NCBI RefSeq assembly: GCF_002943465.1
Contig: NZ_PTQY01000002.1
Location: 536,501 to 600,500 of the forward strand
Origin: Rhodoferax sp. TS-BS-61-7
GTDB taxonomy: Bacteria; Pseudomonadota; Gammaproteobacteria; Burkholderiales; Burkholderiaceae_C
Direction: 5' to 3'
DNA: 64,000 nt
Positions 8,782 to 17,427 of this stretch are shown here, piece by piece. Positions within the stretch are counted from its first letter, which is position 1. Every line of letters starts with the position of its first letter. The position numbers and the translations under genes are program-made. The notes beneath the pieces are model-generated. The model was not told the DNA's origin, made no database searches, and saw only the letters and a list, made by a program, of their open reading frames with translations.

Positions 8782-10275
8782 ATGGCCAAGAAAATAGCGT
8801 GGGCTGTGCTGGCTTTGTTGCTGGGTGTGGTGGCCGTCCTGGCCATCAACACCCTGCGCAAGGGCTCGCGCCAGCTCGACGTGCCGCCTGTGCCTGTGCT
8901 GGCCGTGGACGAAGCCAGCGCCGCCCAGCGCCTGGGTGAGGCCGTGCGCCTGCGCACCATCTCTTCGCGCAGCGATGCCAACCTGAGCGCGGACCAGTTC
9001 AAGCAACTGCATGCGCTGCTGCAGGCCAAGTTTCCCAAAACCCACGCCGCTCTCAAGCGCGAGGTGGTGGGCGGGCTGAGCCTGCTCTACACCTGGCCTG
9101 GCAGCAAACCAGAGCTGCAACCCATTCTGCTGATGGCGCACCAAGACGTGGTGCCGATTGCCACCGGAACCGAAAAAGCCTGGAGCACCGAGCCCTTCAG
9201 CGGCGAGGTGAAAGACGGCTTTGTCTGGGGCCGCGGCGCCTGGGACGACAAGGGCAACCTCATGGCCCAACTGGAAGCCATCGAGATGCTGGTGGCCAGT
9301 GGCTACCAGCCCGAGCGCACGGTGTACCTGGCCTTTGGCGCCGACGAAGAGGTGGGAGGCCACCGCGGTGCCGAGCAGATTGCTGCGCTGCTCAAGGAGC
9401 GCAAGGTGCGGCTGGACTTTGTCATTGACGAAGGCCTGCTGATTACCGAAGGCATCATGCCCGGCCTCAAGGCCCCGGCCGCGCTGATTGGCGTGGCCGA
9501 GAAAGGCTACCTCTCGGTCGTGCTCAAGATGTCGGCCACGCCCGGCCACTCGTCCATGCCGCCGCCCAAGGGCACCAGCGCCATTGCCATGATGAGTGCG
9601 GCCCTCAAGCGCATTGACGACGAGCAGTTGCCCGGGGGCATTCGCGGTGTGGCTGACGAAATGTTTGCCACCGTGGCACCCGAGATGAGCGGTTTTTCGC
9701 GCGTGGCGTTGTCCAATCTGTGGCTGTTTGGCCCGATTGTGCAAAAGCAGCTGGAAAGCGGCGCCGGCACCAATGCGGTCATGCGTACCACCACCGCGCT
9801 GACCATTGTGAACGCGGGCAACAAGGACAACGTATTGCCCGGCCAGGCCGAGGCTACCGTCAACTTTCGCCTGTTGCCTGGCGACACCAAAGACATGGTG
9901 GTGGAACGCACCCGCGCGCTGGTGGCAGACGCCACCAAGACGGACAAGTTCGAACTGTTTGCCCTGCCCGGTGGCGCCGAAGCCTCCAAGGTCACGCCCA
10001 CCGATTCTGCCCAGTACGCGCTGATCAACCGCACTATCCGTGAGGTGTTTCCTGGCACCCTGGTGGCGCCCGGCCTGATGATTGGGGGCTCTGATTCGAT
10101 CCATTTCGGTGAGATCAGCGATCACATCTTCAAGTTCTCGCCCGTGCGCGCCGGCCCGCAAGATCTGCCACGTTTCCACGGCACTAACGAACGCATCGCC
10201 ATCAGCAACTATGTGGAGCTGATCCGCTTTTACCACCGCCTTTTGACGCAAGGTGCCAAGGCACCCCAACCCTGA
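8782..10275 (+). CDS. M20 family metallopeptidase, membrane-anchored
   Basis: 497 residues, starting 14 bases after the FadJ-like gene. An N-terminal hydrophobic segment (about 5-22) suggests a signal anchor or signal peptide. The M20/carboxypeptidase S-type core is clear: the metal ligand His in LLMAHQDVVPI, the bridging Asp in GRGAWDDKG, the catalytic and metal-binding pair in FGADEEVGG, and an IGGSDSIHFG segment near the C-terminus. It probably hydrolyses an amide or peptide bond in the cell envelope. Its place between a hydratase/dehydrogenase gene and a thiolase gene suggests it may release an acyl substrate from an amide, but that is only inferred. Confidence 0.88.
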   Translation: MAKKIAWAVLALLLGVVAVLAINTLRKGSRQLDVPPVPVLAVDEASAAQRLGEAVRLRTISSRSDANLSADQFKQLHALLQAKFPKTHAALKREVVGGLSLLYTWPGSKPELQPILLMAHQDVVPIATGTEKAWSTEPFSGEVKDGFVWGRGAWDDKGNLMAQLEAIEMLVASGYQPERTVYLAFGADEEVGGHRGAEQIAALLKERKVRLDFVIDEGLLITEGIMPGLKAPAALIGVAEKGYLSVVLKMSATPGHSSMPPPKGTSAIAMMSAALKRIDDEQLPGGIRGVADEMFATVAPEMSGFSRVALSNLWLFGPIVQKQLESGAGTNAVMRTTTALTIVNAGNKDNVLPGQAEATVNFRLLPGDTKDMVVERTRALVADATKTDKFELFALPGGAEASKVTPTDSAQYALINRTIREVFPGTLVAPGLMIGGSDSIHFGEISDHIFKFSPVRAGPQDLPRFHGTNERIAISNYVELIRFYHRLLTQGAKAPQP

Positions 10276-10297
10276 CCCTATTTAGGAGAGCTTCACC

Positions 10298-11473
10298 ATG
10301 ACATCAGCAGTAATCGTTTCCACCGCACGCACCCCCCTCACCAAGGCCTGGAAGGGTGCTTTCAATATGACCCACGGCGCCACCATGGGCGGCCACGTGG
10401 TCGAACACGCCATCCAGCGCGCCGGCATCGAAGCCGGTGAGGTGGACGACGTCATCATGGGCTGCGGCACGCCCGAAGGCGCCACCGGTGCCAACATCGC
10501 CCGCCAGATTGCGCTGCGCGCTGGTTGCCCCGTCACCGTATCGGGCATGACCATCAACCGTTTTTGCTCCTCCGGCCTGCAAACCATTGCCACCGCCGCC
10601 CAGCGCATCATGGCCAACGAAGGCGACATTTACGTGGCCGGCGGCGTGGAAGCCATTTCTTGCACCGCGCAAGAAATGAATATGCACATGCTGCAAGACC
10701 CCTGGCTCATGAAGAACAAGCCCGAGGTCTACTGGGCCATGCTGCAAACCGCCGAACAAGTGGCCAAGCGCTACAACATCAGCCGCGAGGCCATGGACGA
10801 ATACGGCGCCAGCAGCCAGCAAAAGGCTTCGGCCGCGTTGGAAAAAGGACTGTTCAAGGACGAGATCGCCCCCATCACCGTGACCATGGGCGTGGCCGAC
10901 AAGGTTATGGGCCTGATGACCAAGCAGGTCACTGTCAGCGATGACGAAGGCATTCGCGCTGGCACCACCTATGACGGCATCAAGGACCTGCGCTCTGCCG
11001 TGCCCGGTGGCTTGGTGTCCGCCGGCAACGCCAGCCAACTGTCCGATGGCGCCGGCGCCACAGTGGTGATGCACGAGAAGCTGGCCGAGCAAAAAGGCCT
11101 CAAGCCCCTGGGCCGCTTCCTCGGTTTTGCCGTGGCCGGTTGCGAGCCTGACGAAATGGGCATCGGCCCTGTGTTCGCTATCCCCAAGGTGCTCAAGCGC
11201 TTGGGCCTGACCATCAACGACATCGACCTGTGGGAGCTGAACGAAGCCTTCGCCGTGCAGGTGATCTACTGCCGCGACAAGCTGGGCATCCCCGCTGACA
11301 AGCTCAACGTCAACGGCGGTGCCATCGCCGTGGGCCACCCCTTCGGCATGAGCGGCCAGCGCCTCACCGGCCACGCCCTCATCGAAGGCAAGCGCCGTGG
11401 CGCCAAGAAAGTCATGGTGACCATGTGTATTGGTGGCGGCATGGGTGCTGCGGGCGTGTTTGAAGTGCTGTAA
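10298..11473 (+). CDS. Acetyl-CoA C-acyltransferase (thiolase)
   Basis: Thiolase of 391 residues with an AGGAG site upstream. The nucleophilic Cys is in NRFCSSGLQ (near 90), the His in [14 protein letters not shown] (near 347) and the second catalytic Cys in [12 protein letters not shown] (near 378). It cleaves 3-oxoacyl-CoA with CoA, completing beta-oxidation with the FadJ-like enzyme upstream. A strong terminator follows. A decayed copy of the last ~115 bases plus terminator occurs again at 12931-13100, after creD. Confidence 0.94.
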   Translation: MTSAVIVSTARTPLTKAWKGAFNMTHGATMGGHVVEHAIQRAGIEAGEVDDVIMGCGTPEGATGANIARQIALRAGCPVTVSGMTINRFCSSGLQTIATAAQRIMANEGDIYVAGGVEAISCTAQEMNMHMLQDPWLMKNKPEVYWAMLQTAEQVAKRYNISREAMDEYGASSQQKASAALEKGLFKDEIAPITVTMGVADKVMGLMTKQVTVSDDEGIRAGTTYDGIKDLRSAVPGGLVSAGNASQLSDGAGATVVMHEKLAEQKGLKPLGRFLGFAVAGCEPDEMGIGPVFAIPKVLKRLGLTINDIDLWELNEAFAVQVIYCRDKLGIPADKLNVNGGAIAVGHPFGMSGQRLTGHALIEGKRRGAKKVMVTMCIGGGMGAAGVFEVL

Positions 11474-11497
11474 CGCCGCATCGGCATCTGCCAAGAC

Positions 11498-11525
11498 AAA
11501 GGCCACCGGAGACGGTGGCCTTTTT
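11498..11525 (+). terminator. Rho-independent terminator after thiolase gene
   Basis: Perfect 11-bp stem AAAGGCCACCG / CGGTGGCCTTT with a GAGA loop and a T-rich tail, 24 bases after the stop. Confidence 0.92.
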
Positions 11526-11623
11526 CGTTTTCACACAGACTTCACTTTGCCCGCACCGTGCCATCACATCGGCATCGCACACGCTGCCGACACTGCCAGC
11601 ACATGCAACAACAAGGGTCTGAG

Positions 11624-12928
11624 ATGATGAAAAACGCACTGTTTTTGAAATGTGCACTGGTGTTTCTATTGGGCGTATTGCTGTGGGTGCCGCTGTTGAT
11701 GATTGAAAACACCATCCACGAGCGCACCAGCTACCGCGAGGAGGCGGTGCAGGCCATTGCCGCCAGCTCTGCCGGCGAACAAACGCTGTGGGGCCCGGTG
11801 CTCACTATCACCGTTGACGAGGAATTTGACGAACCCGTCACAGGCTGGTCCAAGGCTGGCGCGATGACAGGCACCACCCGCGCCACGCGCAAACACACTC
11901 TGCAGGTAACCCCATCTGCAGTCGATTTGAAGGGCCAGATGGACGTAGAGCGCCGCAAGCTGGGCCTGTTCAGCACCCCTGTGTTTGAGCTCAACGCCAC
12001 GCTCAGCGGTCACTATGTGGCGCCCACGGCCAAAGACTTGCCAAGGCTGGGGCCCAACGCCCGACTCAAGTGGGGCACCCCGGTGTTGACCGTGGGTGTG
12101 GGCGACACGCGCGGCATCGCCGGTGCGCCTGTGGTTACCCTGGCAGGGGCTACGCTGGCCATAGAAAGCGGCAGTGATGTCAAAGACTTTACAAGTGGCT
12201 TTCATAGCGTCGCCAGTGAGGTGAACCTGGACGGCAGCGCCAAGACCTTGCCATTTACCGTGACGGTGCGCCTGGTGGGCACCAGCGGTTTCGGTTTTGT
12301 GCCCGTGGGTGATGTTGTCACTGCCAACCTGAGCAGCAACTGGCCACATCCCAGCTTTGGCGGCGACTTTTTGCCCCGCACACGAACCGTGCAAGACACA
12401 GGTTTTACAGCCCAGTGGGGTACAACCGCGCTCGCATCCAATGGTGGTGCGACCGCACAAGGGTTTCAAGTGCGCCTGATTGAACCGGTGGACGTGTACC
12501 AGCAAGCCACACGCTCGGTGAAATATGGCTTCCTATTCATCGCACTGAGTTTTGCCGCCTTCTTTGTGTTCGAGCAACTCAAAAACCTGCGCATCCACCC
12601 CATCCAGTACCTGCTGGTCGGCTTGGCCCAGGCCGTGTTCTTTTTGCTGCTCACCAGTTTGTCGGAACACATGGCCTTTGCTGTGGCCTACGGCCTGTCG
12701 GCTACGGCGTCGGTGGTTTTGGTCGGTGTCTACCTGGCCTCGGTGCTGCGTGGTGCCGCACGGGCTGTGGGATTCAGCACCGCCATGGGCACGCTCTATG
12801 CCGCCTTGTTTGGCATCTTGCAGTCGGAGCAGAACGCGCTGCTGCTGGGCTCGGTGCTGATGTTCTTGCTGTTGGCAGCGGTGATGCTGGGGACGCGCAA
12901 GGTGGATTGGTATGGGCAGGCAGCTTAG
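11624..12928 (+). CDS. creD: CreD-family inner membrane protein
   Basis: 434 residues from the ATG at 11624 (AAGGG six bases upstream; a second ATG follows at once). An N-terminal membrane segment leads into the family region (PLLMIENTIHERTSYREEAV), then a large periplasmic domain of about 270 residues, then five or six hydrophobic helices at the C-terminus beginning at KYGFLFIALSFAAFFVFEQL. CreD proteins are linked to envelope stress and beta-lactam responses in enterobacteria; no creBC genes are visible here. The gene lies exactly between the thiolase 3' end and a degraded duplicate of it. Confidence 0.85.
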   Translation: MMKNALFLKCALVFLLGVLLWVPLLMIENTIHERTSYREEAVQAIAASSAGEQTLWGPVLTITVDEEFDEPVTGWSKAGAMTGTTRATRKHTLQVTPSAVDLKGQMDVERRKLGLFSTPVFELNATLSGHYVAPTAKDLPRLGPNARLKWGTPVLTVGVGDTRGIAGAPVVTLAGATLAIESGSDVKDFTSGFHSVASEVNLDGSAKTLPFTVTVRLVGTSGFGFVPVGDVVTANLSSNWPHPSFGGDFLPRTRTVQDTGFTAQWGTTALASNGGATAQGFQVRLIEPVDVYQQATRSVKYGFLFIALSFAAFFVFEQLKNLRIHPIQYLLVGLAQAVFFLLLTSLSEHMAFAVAYGLSATASVVLVGVYLASVLRGAARAVGFSTAMGTLYAALFGILQSEQNALLLGSVLMFLLLAAVMLGTRKVDWYGQAA

Positions 12929-12930
12929 TG

Positions 12931-13047
12931 GGGCGGCGCCTAACTGGCTACGCTCACATCGCAGGCAAAGGCTGTGGCACCAAGAAGGTCATGGCAACGA
13001 TGTGTATCGGTGGCGTTATGGGTGCTGCTGGGGTGTTTGAGGTGCTG
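12931..13047 (+). pseudogene. Degraded duplicate of the thiolase 3' end
   Basis: Translated, this stretch reads GYAHIAGKGCGTKKVMATMCIGG and then [11 protein letters not shown], matching the last ~38 residues of the upstream thiolase ([23 protein letters not shown]...). It has no start and its stop codon is lost (GTGCTGAGA instead of GTGCTGTAA). The homology continues into the following terminator, so the duplicated block included the transcription end. The two copies bracket creD as direct repeats. Confidence 0.85.
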
Positions 13048-13066
13048 AGATTTCAAGCGTTTACTC

Positions 13067-13100
13067 AAAAAAAGGCCACCGTACACGGCGGCCTTTTTTT
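13067..13100 (+). terminator. Rho-independent terminator, duplicate of the thiolase terminator
   Basis: Hairpin AAAGGCCACCG / CGGCGGCCTTT with one A-C mismatch, TACA loop, A-run before and T-run after. It closely resembles the terminator at 11498-11525 and belongs to the same duplication. It could now end creD transcription. Confidence 0.8.
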
Positions 13101-13150
13101 CTCTCATCGAAGACAGCACTCAGCCAATGCAAGTTGGTTTGAGCGATGGG

Positions 13151-13885
13151 CTAGCCACCACTGAACTTGGAAAGCAACAGTTGCTCCACATAACCCAGCA
13201 CGCTACTCACATCTGGTTCGGTAATTTTGGACCACTCTGCGTGCATTGCCATATTTCGAATGCGTGGCATTGCCTCAAGCAGAGATTTCTGCGCCCCCGA
13301 AACTAAACCTGCTGACTTGAGCGAGTTCACGATCTCAGTCATGGTTTTACCGTCGGCGGTAATGCTGTTGGCGCTGGCAAGCCGCTTGATCGCATCTTCG
13401 AGCGCGGCGCATGCCAAAACTGCGGCAACGTCTTTTTGCCCTTCAACCAGAGATTGTCGAGCTAAGGCAACGAAATCACCGAATACTTCTCCGGAAATCC
13501 GCAGCTCTACATTGAATACGTAGCCGCCCTCGAAGTCATCCTTCGCGCTACGAAATAGAGCAATTAGTTTGTGCACTTCATCGTCATATCCTCGACAATT
13601 TTCGTAGGCTACACGGAAGTTTTTGTAGTGAGGCGTCTCTTCTCCAAATGATGCGCGGATAAGACTCTCCGCACTTGTTGCCCAGCCTTCCCACTGCCCC
13701 GATTCAGCATACCCACTACCCGTACCGTGAGCCTTGAACACAATTTTTGTGTGTGCTGTATCAAGCTCTCCAAAGCGTTTCATGAAGATTTCGTTCAAAG
13801 TTCCTCCCGTGCTTGTTGTTTGTACTAATTTATAACTGAACTCCTGCACCCCGTCACCAAGCGGACACCCACAGCTAGGCAGCAT
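13151..13885 (-). CDS. Orphan HEPN-domain protein of unknown function
   Basis: 244 residues, on the strand opposite to its neighbours. The C-terminal half (about 125-240) is helical and ends with the HEPN-type motif R-x4-H (R210 to H215 in RIRNMAMHAEW), preceded by a helix typical of the fold (VLACAALEDAIKRL). HEPN domains often act as RNases in toxin-antitoxin and abortive-infection systems, but many are non-catalytic. The N-terminal 120 residues are not recognised. The start is uncertain: ATG at 13885, or 13783 giving 210 residues. Base composition is lower in GC than the flanking genes, suggesting transfer. No partner gene is adjacent. Confidence 0.75.
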   Translation of the reverse strand: MLPSCGCPLGDGVQEFSYKLVQTTSTGGTLNEIFMKRFGELDTAHTKIVFKAHGTGSGYAESGQWEGWATSAESLIRASFGEETPHYKNFRVAYENCRGYDDEVHKLIALFRSAKDDFEGGYVFNVELRISGEVFGDFVALARQSLVEGQKDVAAVLACAALEDAIKRLASANSITADGKTMTEIVNSLKSAGLVSGAQKSLLEAMPRIRNMAMHAEWSKITEPDVSSVLGYVEQLLLSKFSGG

Positions 13886-13909
13886 GCAGCATTGCAGGAA
13901 AATAGCTTT

Positions 13910-15757
13910 ATGACCCTACGCACCACCCTCGACTTCCTGCTCAACGACTGGTTGGACACCACAGCGCTCACCGCACGCGAACGTTTTGCGGACCACAACC
14001 GCGAGACTTTTGACGCGGTGCTGGACACCTGCGAACGTATTGCGCGCGAGAAGTACGCGCCGTTCAACCGTTTGGCCGATGTGGAAGAGCCGCGCACGGT
14101 GACCGAACCCGATGGCAGCCTGCGGGTGGTGTTGCCACAGGCCACGCACGATGCGCAGAAGGCCTATGCCGAATCCGGCATGTTGTCGGCCGCGCAAGAC
14201 TACGAGATGGGCGGCATGCAGTTGCCCTATAGCGTGGAGGCGGCGGCCAACGCCTTTTTTGCCTGCGCGTCCGTCAGTATTGGCACCGGCATGCTGACCA
14301 CGGGCAATGCCAACTTGTTGATGACACACGGCACGGCGCTGCAAAAAGAGGTGTTTGCGAAGAACGAGTTTTCCGGTCGTTGGTCGGGCACCATGTGCCT
14401 GTCGGAGCCGCAAGCGGGGTCCAGCCTGTCGGACGTGGCGACCAAGGCCGTGCCCGACGGTGTGGACTTTGCCAACGACCCGCTGGGCCCACGCTACCGC
14501 CTCAAGGGCAACAAGATGTGGATTTCGTCGGGCGAACACGAGATCAACGAGAACATCATCCACTTGGTGTTGGCCAAGATTCCCGATGAAAACGGCAAGC
14601 TGGTGCCCGGCACGCGCGGCATTTCGCTGTTCATCGTGCCCAAAAAGATGGTGAACACGCAGGGCGAACTGACCGGTGTGCGCAACGATGTGGCGCTGGC
14701 CGGCCTGAACCACAAGCTGGGCTGGCGTGGCACCACCAACACGCTGCTGAACTTTGGCGAAGGCAAGTTCCCCGTGGATGGACAGGCGGGGGCCGTGGGT
14801 TACCTGGTAGGGCAGCCCGGCAAGGGCCTGGCCTGCATGTTCCACATGATGAACGAGGCCCGCATTGGCGTGGGTATTGCGGCCACCATGCTGGGCATGG
14901 CGGGTTACTACGCTGCGCTGGACTACGCCAAGAACCGCCCCCAGGGCCGGCCCATCACCGGCGCGGGCAAAGACGCTGCCGCGCCGCAGACCCGCATCAT
15001 TGAACACGCCGATGTGAAGCGCATGTTGCTGGCGCAAAAGTCGTACTGCGAAGGCGCGCTTGCGCTGGAGCTGTACTGCGCGCGCCTAGTGGACGAGCAC
15101 CACACCGCGGGTGGCGCCCAGGCCGAAGAGGCGCGCCTGCTGCTGGAAGTGCTGACCCCGATTGCGAAGAGCTGGCCCAGCGAATGGTGTCTGGAGGCCA
15201 ACAGCCTGGCCATCCAGGTGCACGGCGGCTACGGCTACACGCGCGACTTTCCGGTGGAGCAGTACTGGCGCGACAACCGCCTGAACATGATCCACGAAGG
15301 CACGCACGGCATCCAGGGCATGGACCTGCTGGGTCGCAAGGTGCTGATGGAGGAGGGCAAGGGCCTGACGCTGCTGAGCAACCGCGTGATGGCTACGGTG
15401 CACCGCTGCAGTGGAATACCCGCGCTGGCAGCACATGCCAGGGCGCTGGGCAAGGCGCTGCAAGACGTGGGCACCGCCACGCAGCAGGCCTGGGCCACCG
15501 GCGTGCCCGGCGAGGCACTGGCCAATGCCGTGCCCTACCTGCAGGCGTTTGGCCACACGGTGCTGGCCTGGATCTGGCTGGATGTGGCGGCCTGCGCGCT
15601 GGACAACGACCCCAAACAAGAGCAACTGGCGACCCAGGGCCATGTGGGTGCGGCGCAATTTTTCTTCCATTACGAGCTGCCAAAAATCGGGGCCTGGCTG
15701 GGTGTGGTGCAATCGCGGGATCTGACCTGCGCATCATTTCCCGAAGGAGCTTTCTGA
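13910..15757 (+). CDS. Acyl-CoA dehydrogenase, DmdC-type with C-terminal extension
   Basis: 615 residues from the ATG at 13910 (AGGA ten bases upstream; a TTG at 13892 is also in frame). FAD-binding region CLSEPQAGSSLSD and the segment IHEGTHGIQGMDLLGRKV, which carries the catalytic-base Glu position in 3-methylmercaptopropionyl-CoA dehydrogenase-like enzymes. The length of ~600 also fits that subfamily rather than classical ~380-residue enzymes. It introduces a 2,3 double bond into an acyl-CoA. The stop overlaps the next start (TGATG), so the small membrane protein that follows is co-translated. Confidence 0.92.
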   Translation: MTLRTTLDFLLNDWLDTTALTARERFADHNRETFDAVLDTCERIAREKYAPFNRLADVEEPRTVTEPDGSLRVVLPQATHDAQKAYAESGMLSAAQDYEMGGMQLPYSVEAAANAFFACASVSIGTGMLTTGNANLLMTHGTALQKEVFAKNEFSGRWSGTMCLSEPQAGSSLSDVATKAVPDGVDFANDPLGPRYRLKGNKMWISSGEHEINENIIHLVLAKIPDENGKLVPGTRGISLFIVPKKMVNTQGELTGVRNDVALAGLNHKLGWRGTTNTLLNFGEGKFPVDGQAGAVGYLVGQPGKGLACMFHMMNEARIGVGIAATMLGMAGYYAALDYAKNRPQGRPITGAGKDAAAPQTRIIEHADVKRMLLAQKSYCEGALALELYCARLVDEHHTAGGAQAEEARLLLEVLTPIAKSWPSEWCLEANSLAIQVHGGYGYTRDFPVEQYWRDNRLNMIHEGTHGIQGMDLLGRKVLMEEGKGLTLLSNRVMATVHRCSGIPALAAHARALGKALQDVGTATQQAWATGVPGEALANAVPYLQAFGHTVLAWIWLDVAACALDNDPKQEQLATQGHVGAAQFFFHYELPKIGAWLGVVQSRDLTCASFPEGAF

Positions 15758-15984
15758 TGGCCTTTTTCAAAAAATACAACGGCACCACCAATGCCCGCCT
15801 GCTGCGTGTCGAACGCACGATCTGGGTGCTGATTTACGGTGGGCTGTTGTCCATCGTGCTGGGCCTGTTTATCGACCAGCAGGAAGCACAAGACGCCAGC
15901 CTGTTTTACCAGCTGGGCTGCCTGGCCGTGGTGGTCGGCGTGGTGCTGATTTACGTGCGTTCGCGCCTGCGCGAAGAGGACTGA
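15757..15984 (+). CDS. Small two-helix membrane protein, unknown function
   Basis: 75 residues, ATG overlapping the stop of the acyl-CoA dehydrogenase gene, with AAGGAG seven bases upstream. Two hydrophobic helices (about 22-40 and 47-66) are separated by a short loop with acidic residues and Gln (DQQEAQDAS); both termini are charged. No function is recognised. Coupling to a dehydrogenase gene may reflect expression only. Confidence 0.8.
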   Translation: MAFFKKYNGTTNARLLRVERTIWVLIYGGLLSIVLGLFIDQQEAQDASLFYQLGCLAVVVGVVLIYVRSRLREED

Positions 15985-16072
15985 GCGGCGTACATATCGC
16001 GCTGGAGACATGGTTGTGGCGCGGTGAAACGGACAATCGTTTTTTCCCTCCATTCCAACAAGGTAGACACGC

Positions 16073-16864
16073 ATGACACGCACCATCCAGAAACTATTCG
16101 ACCTGACTGGCAAGACCGCCCTGATCACTGGCGGCTCGCGTGGCCTGGGCCTGCAAATGGCCCACGCCCTGGGTGAAGCCGGCGCCAAAATCATGCTCAG
16201 CTCGCGCAAGGCGGCCGATCTGGAAGAGGCCACTGCCGAACTGCAGGCCGCCGGCATTGACGCGCGCTGGATTGCCGCCGACTGCGCCAAAGAAAGCGAA
16301 ATCCACCGCCTGGCCGACGAGACCCTGCAGCGCATGGGTGATGTGGATATTTTGATCAACAACGCCGGTGCCTCCTGGGGTGCGCCGGCCGAAGACCACC
16401 CCGTAGAGGCCTGGGACAAGGTGATGAACCTGAACGTGCGCGGCTACTTTTTGCTGAGCCAGATCATTGCCAAGAAAAGCATGATTCCCCGCAAGAGCGG
16501 TCGCATCATCAACATCGCCTCCATCGCCGGTTTGGGTGGCAACCCCACGGCCATGAAAACCATTGCCTACAACACCTCCAAGGGCGCGGTCATCAACTTC
16601 ACCCGTGCTCTGGCGGCGGAGTGGGGTGTGTACGGCATCAATGTGAATGCTATTTGCCCTGGCTTCTTCAAGACCAAGATGGCTGCCGTGCTGATTGAAA
16701 CCCTGGGTGAAGACAAGATGGCCGCCCACGCGCCGCTCAAGCGCATTGGCGATGATGAAGACCTGAAGGGCCTGGCGCTGCTCTACGCATCGGACGCAGG
16801 CAAACACATCACCGGCCAGTGGCTGGCGGTAGACGGCGGCGTGTCCGTCGTCACAGGTGGCTAG
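16073..16864 (+). CDS. SDR family oxidoreductase (3-oxoacyl reductase-like)
   Basis: 263-residue NAD(P)-dependent short-chain dehydrogenase. Cofactor motif TGGSRGLG near 20-27, NNAG near 96-99, catalytic Ser in NIASIAGLGG and YNTSK with Tyr and Lys near 164-168. It probably interconverts a 3-hydroxy and 3-oxo acyl group. An AAGGTAG ribosome site precedes the ATG. Its stop lies four bases before the ATG of the thioesterase gene, so the two form an operon. Confidence 0.92.
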   Translation: MTRTIQKLFDLTGKTALITGGSRGLGLQMAHALGEAGAKIMLSSRKAADLEEATAELQAAGIDARWIAADCAKESEIHRLADETLQRMGDVDILINNAGASWGAPAEDHPVEAWDKVMNLNVRGYFLLSQIIAKKSMIPRKSGRIINIASIAGLGGNPTAMKTIAYNTSKGAVINFTRALAAEWGVYGINVNAICPGFFKTKMAAVLIETLGEDKMAAHAPLKRIGDDEDLKGLALLYASDAGKHITGQWLAVDGGVSVVTGG

Positions 16865-16868
16865 AAAG

Positions 16869-17345
16869 ATGGCCGATTCGTGGGAGCAGGCCGTGGGCTT
16901 TGGTGTCGAGATTCCCTTTGTCACCCACCTGGGGTTTGATCTCACGCTGTTTGCCGACGGGCACTCCGAGATCCGGTACGCGCCCAAGGCCGAGCACCTC
17001 AACTCCTTTAACGTGACCCACGGCGGCGCGCTGATGACGCTGCTGGACGTGACCATGGCCACTGCGGCACGCAGTGTGGCGCCCGAAATGGGCGTGGTCA
17101 CCATCGAGATGAAAACCAGCTTTATGCAGCCCGCCGTGCCCAGTGCCGACGGGCCACTGGTGGCCAAGGGTGAACTGATGCACCGCACCGCCACCATGGC
17201 CTTCACCCAGGCCACCGTGTTGGATGCGGCGGGCAAACCTTGCGCCCATGCCACGGGCACCTTCAAATACGTGAAGCGCCTGGCCACGGGGGGGCGCAGC
17301 GTGAACCCACTGAACCTGCAGCCCGGTGGCCTGTCTACCGACTGA
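16869..17345 (+). CDS. PaaI-family hotdog thioesterase
   Basis: 158 residues from the ATG at 16869; a GTG at 16857 overlapping the SDR stop is an alternative. The hotdog motif FNVTHGGALMTLLDVTMA carries the HGG and Asp typical of PaaI-like acyl-CoA thioesterases. It would release free acid and CoA from stalled CoA esters in this catabolic region. Confidence 0.9.
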   Translation: MADSWEQAVGFGVEIPFVTHLGFDLTLFADGHSEIRYAPKAEHLNSFNVTHGGALMTLLDVTMATAARSVAPEMGVVTIEMKTSFMQPAVPSADGPLVAKGELMHRTATMAFTQATVLDAAGKPCAHATGTFKYVKRLATGGRSVNPLNLQPGGLSTD

Positions 17346-17361
17346 TTTTTAGGCAAAACAA

Positions 17362-17409
17362 GGCGCTAGCCCAGGTGGAATATGCGCAAGCAGCTATCAA
17401 AAGAATAGC
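17362..17409 (+). repeat. Family A ~50-bp repeat, intergenic copy
   Basis: GGCGCTAGCCC...GGTGGA...TGCGCAAGCAGCTATCAAA...AATAGC, between the thioesterase stop and the AidB-like start. One of two intergenic copies that define the repeat. Confidence 0.8.
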
Positions 17410-17427
17410 GTTTAACAGGAGCATGGC

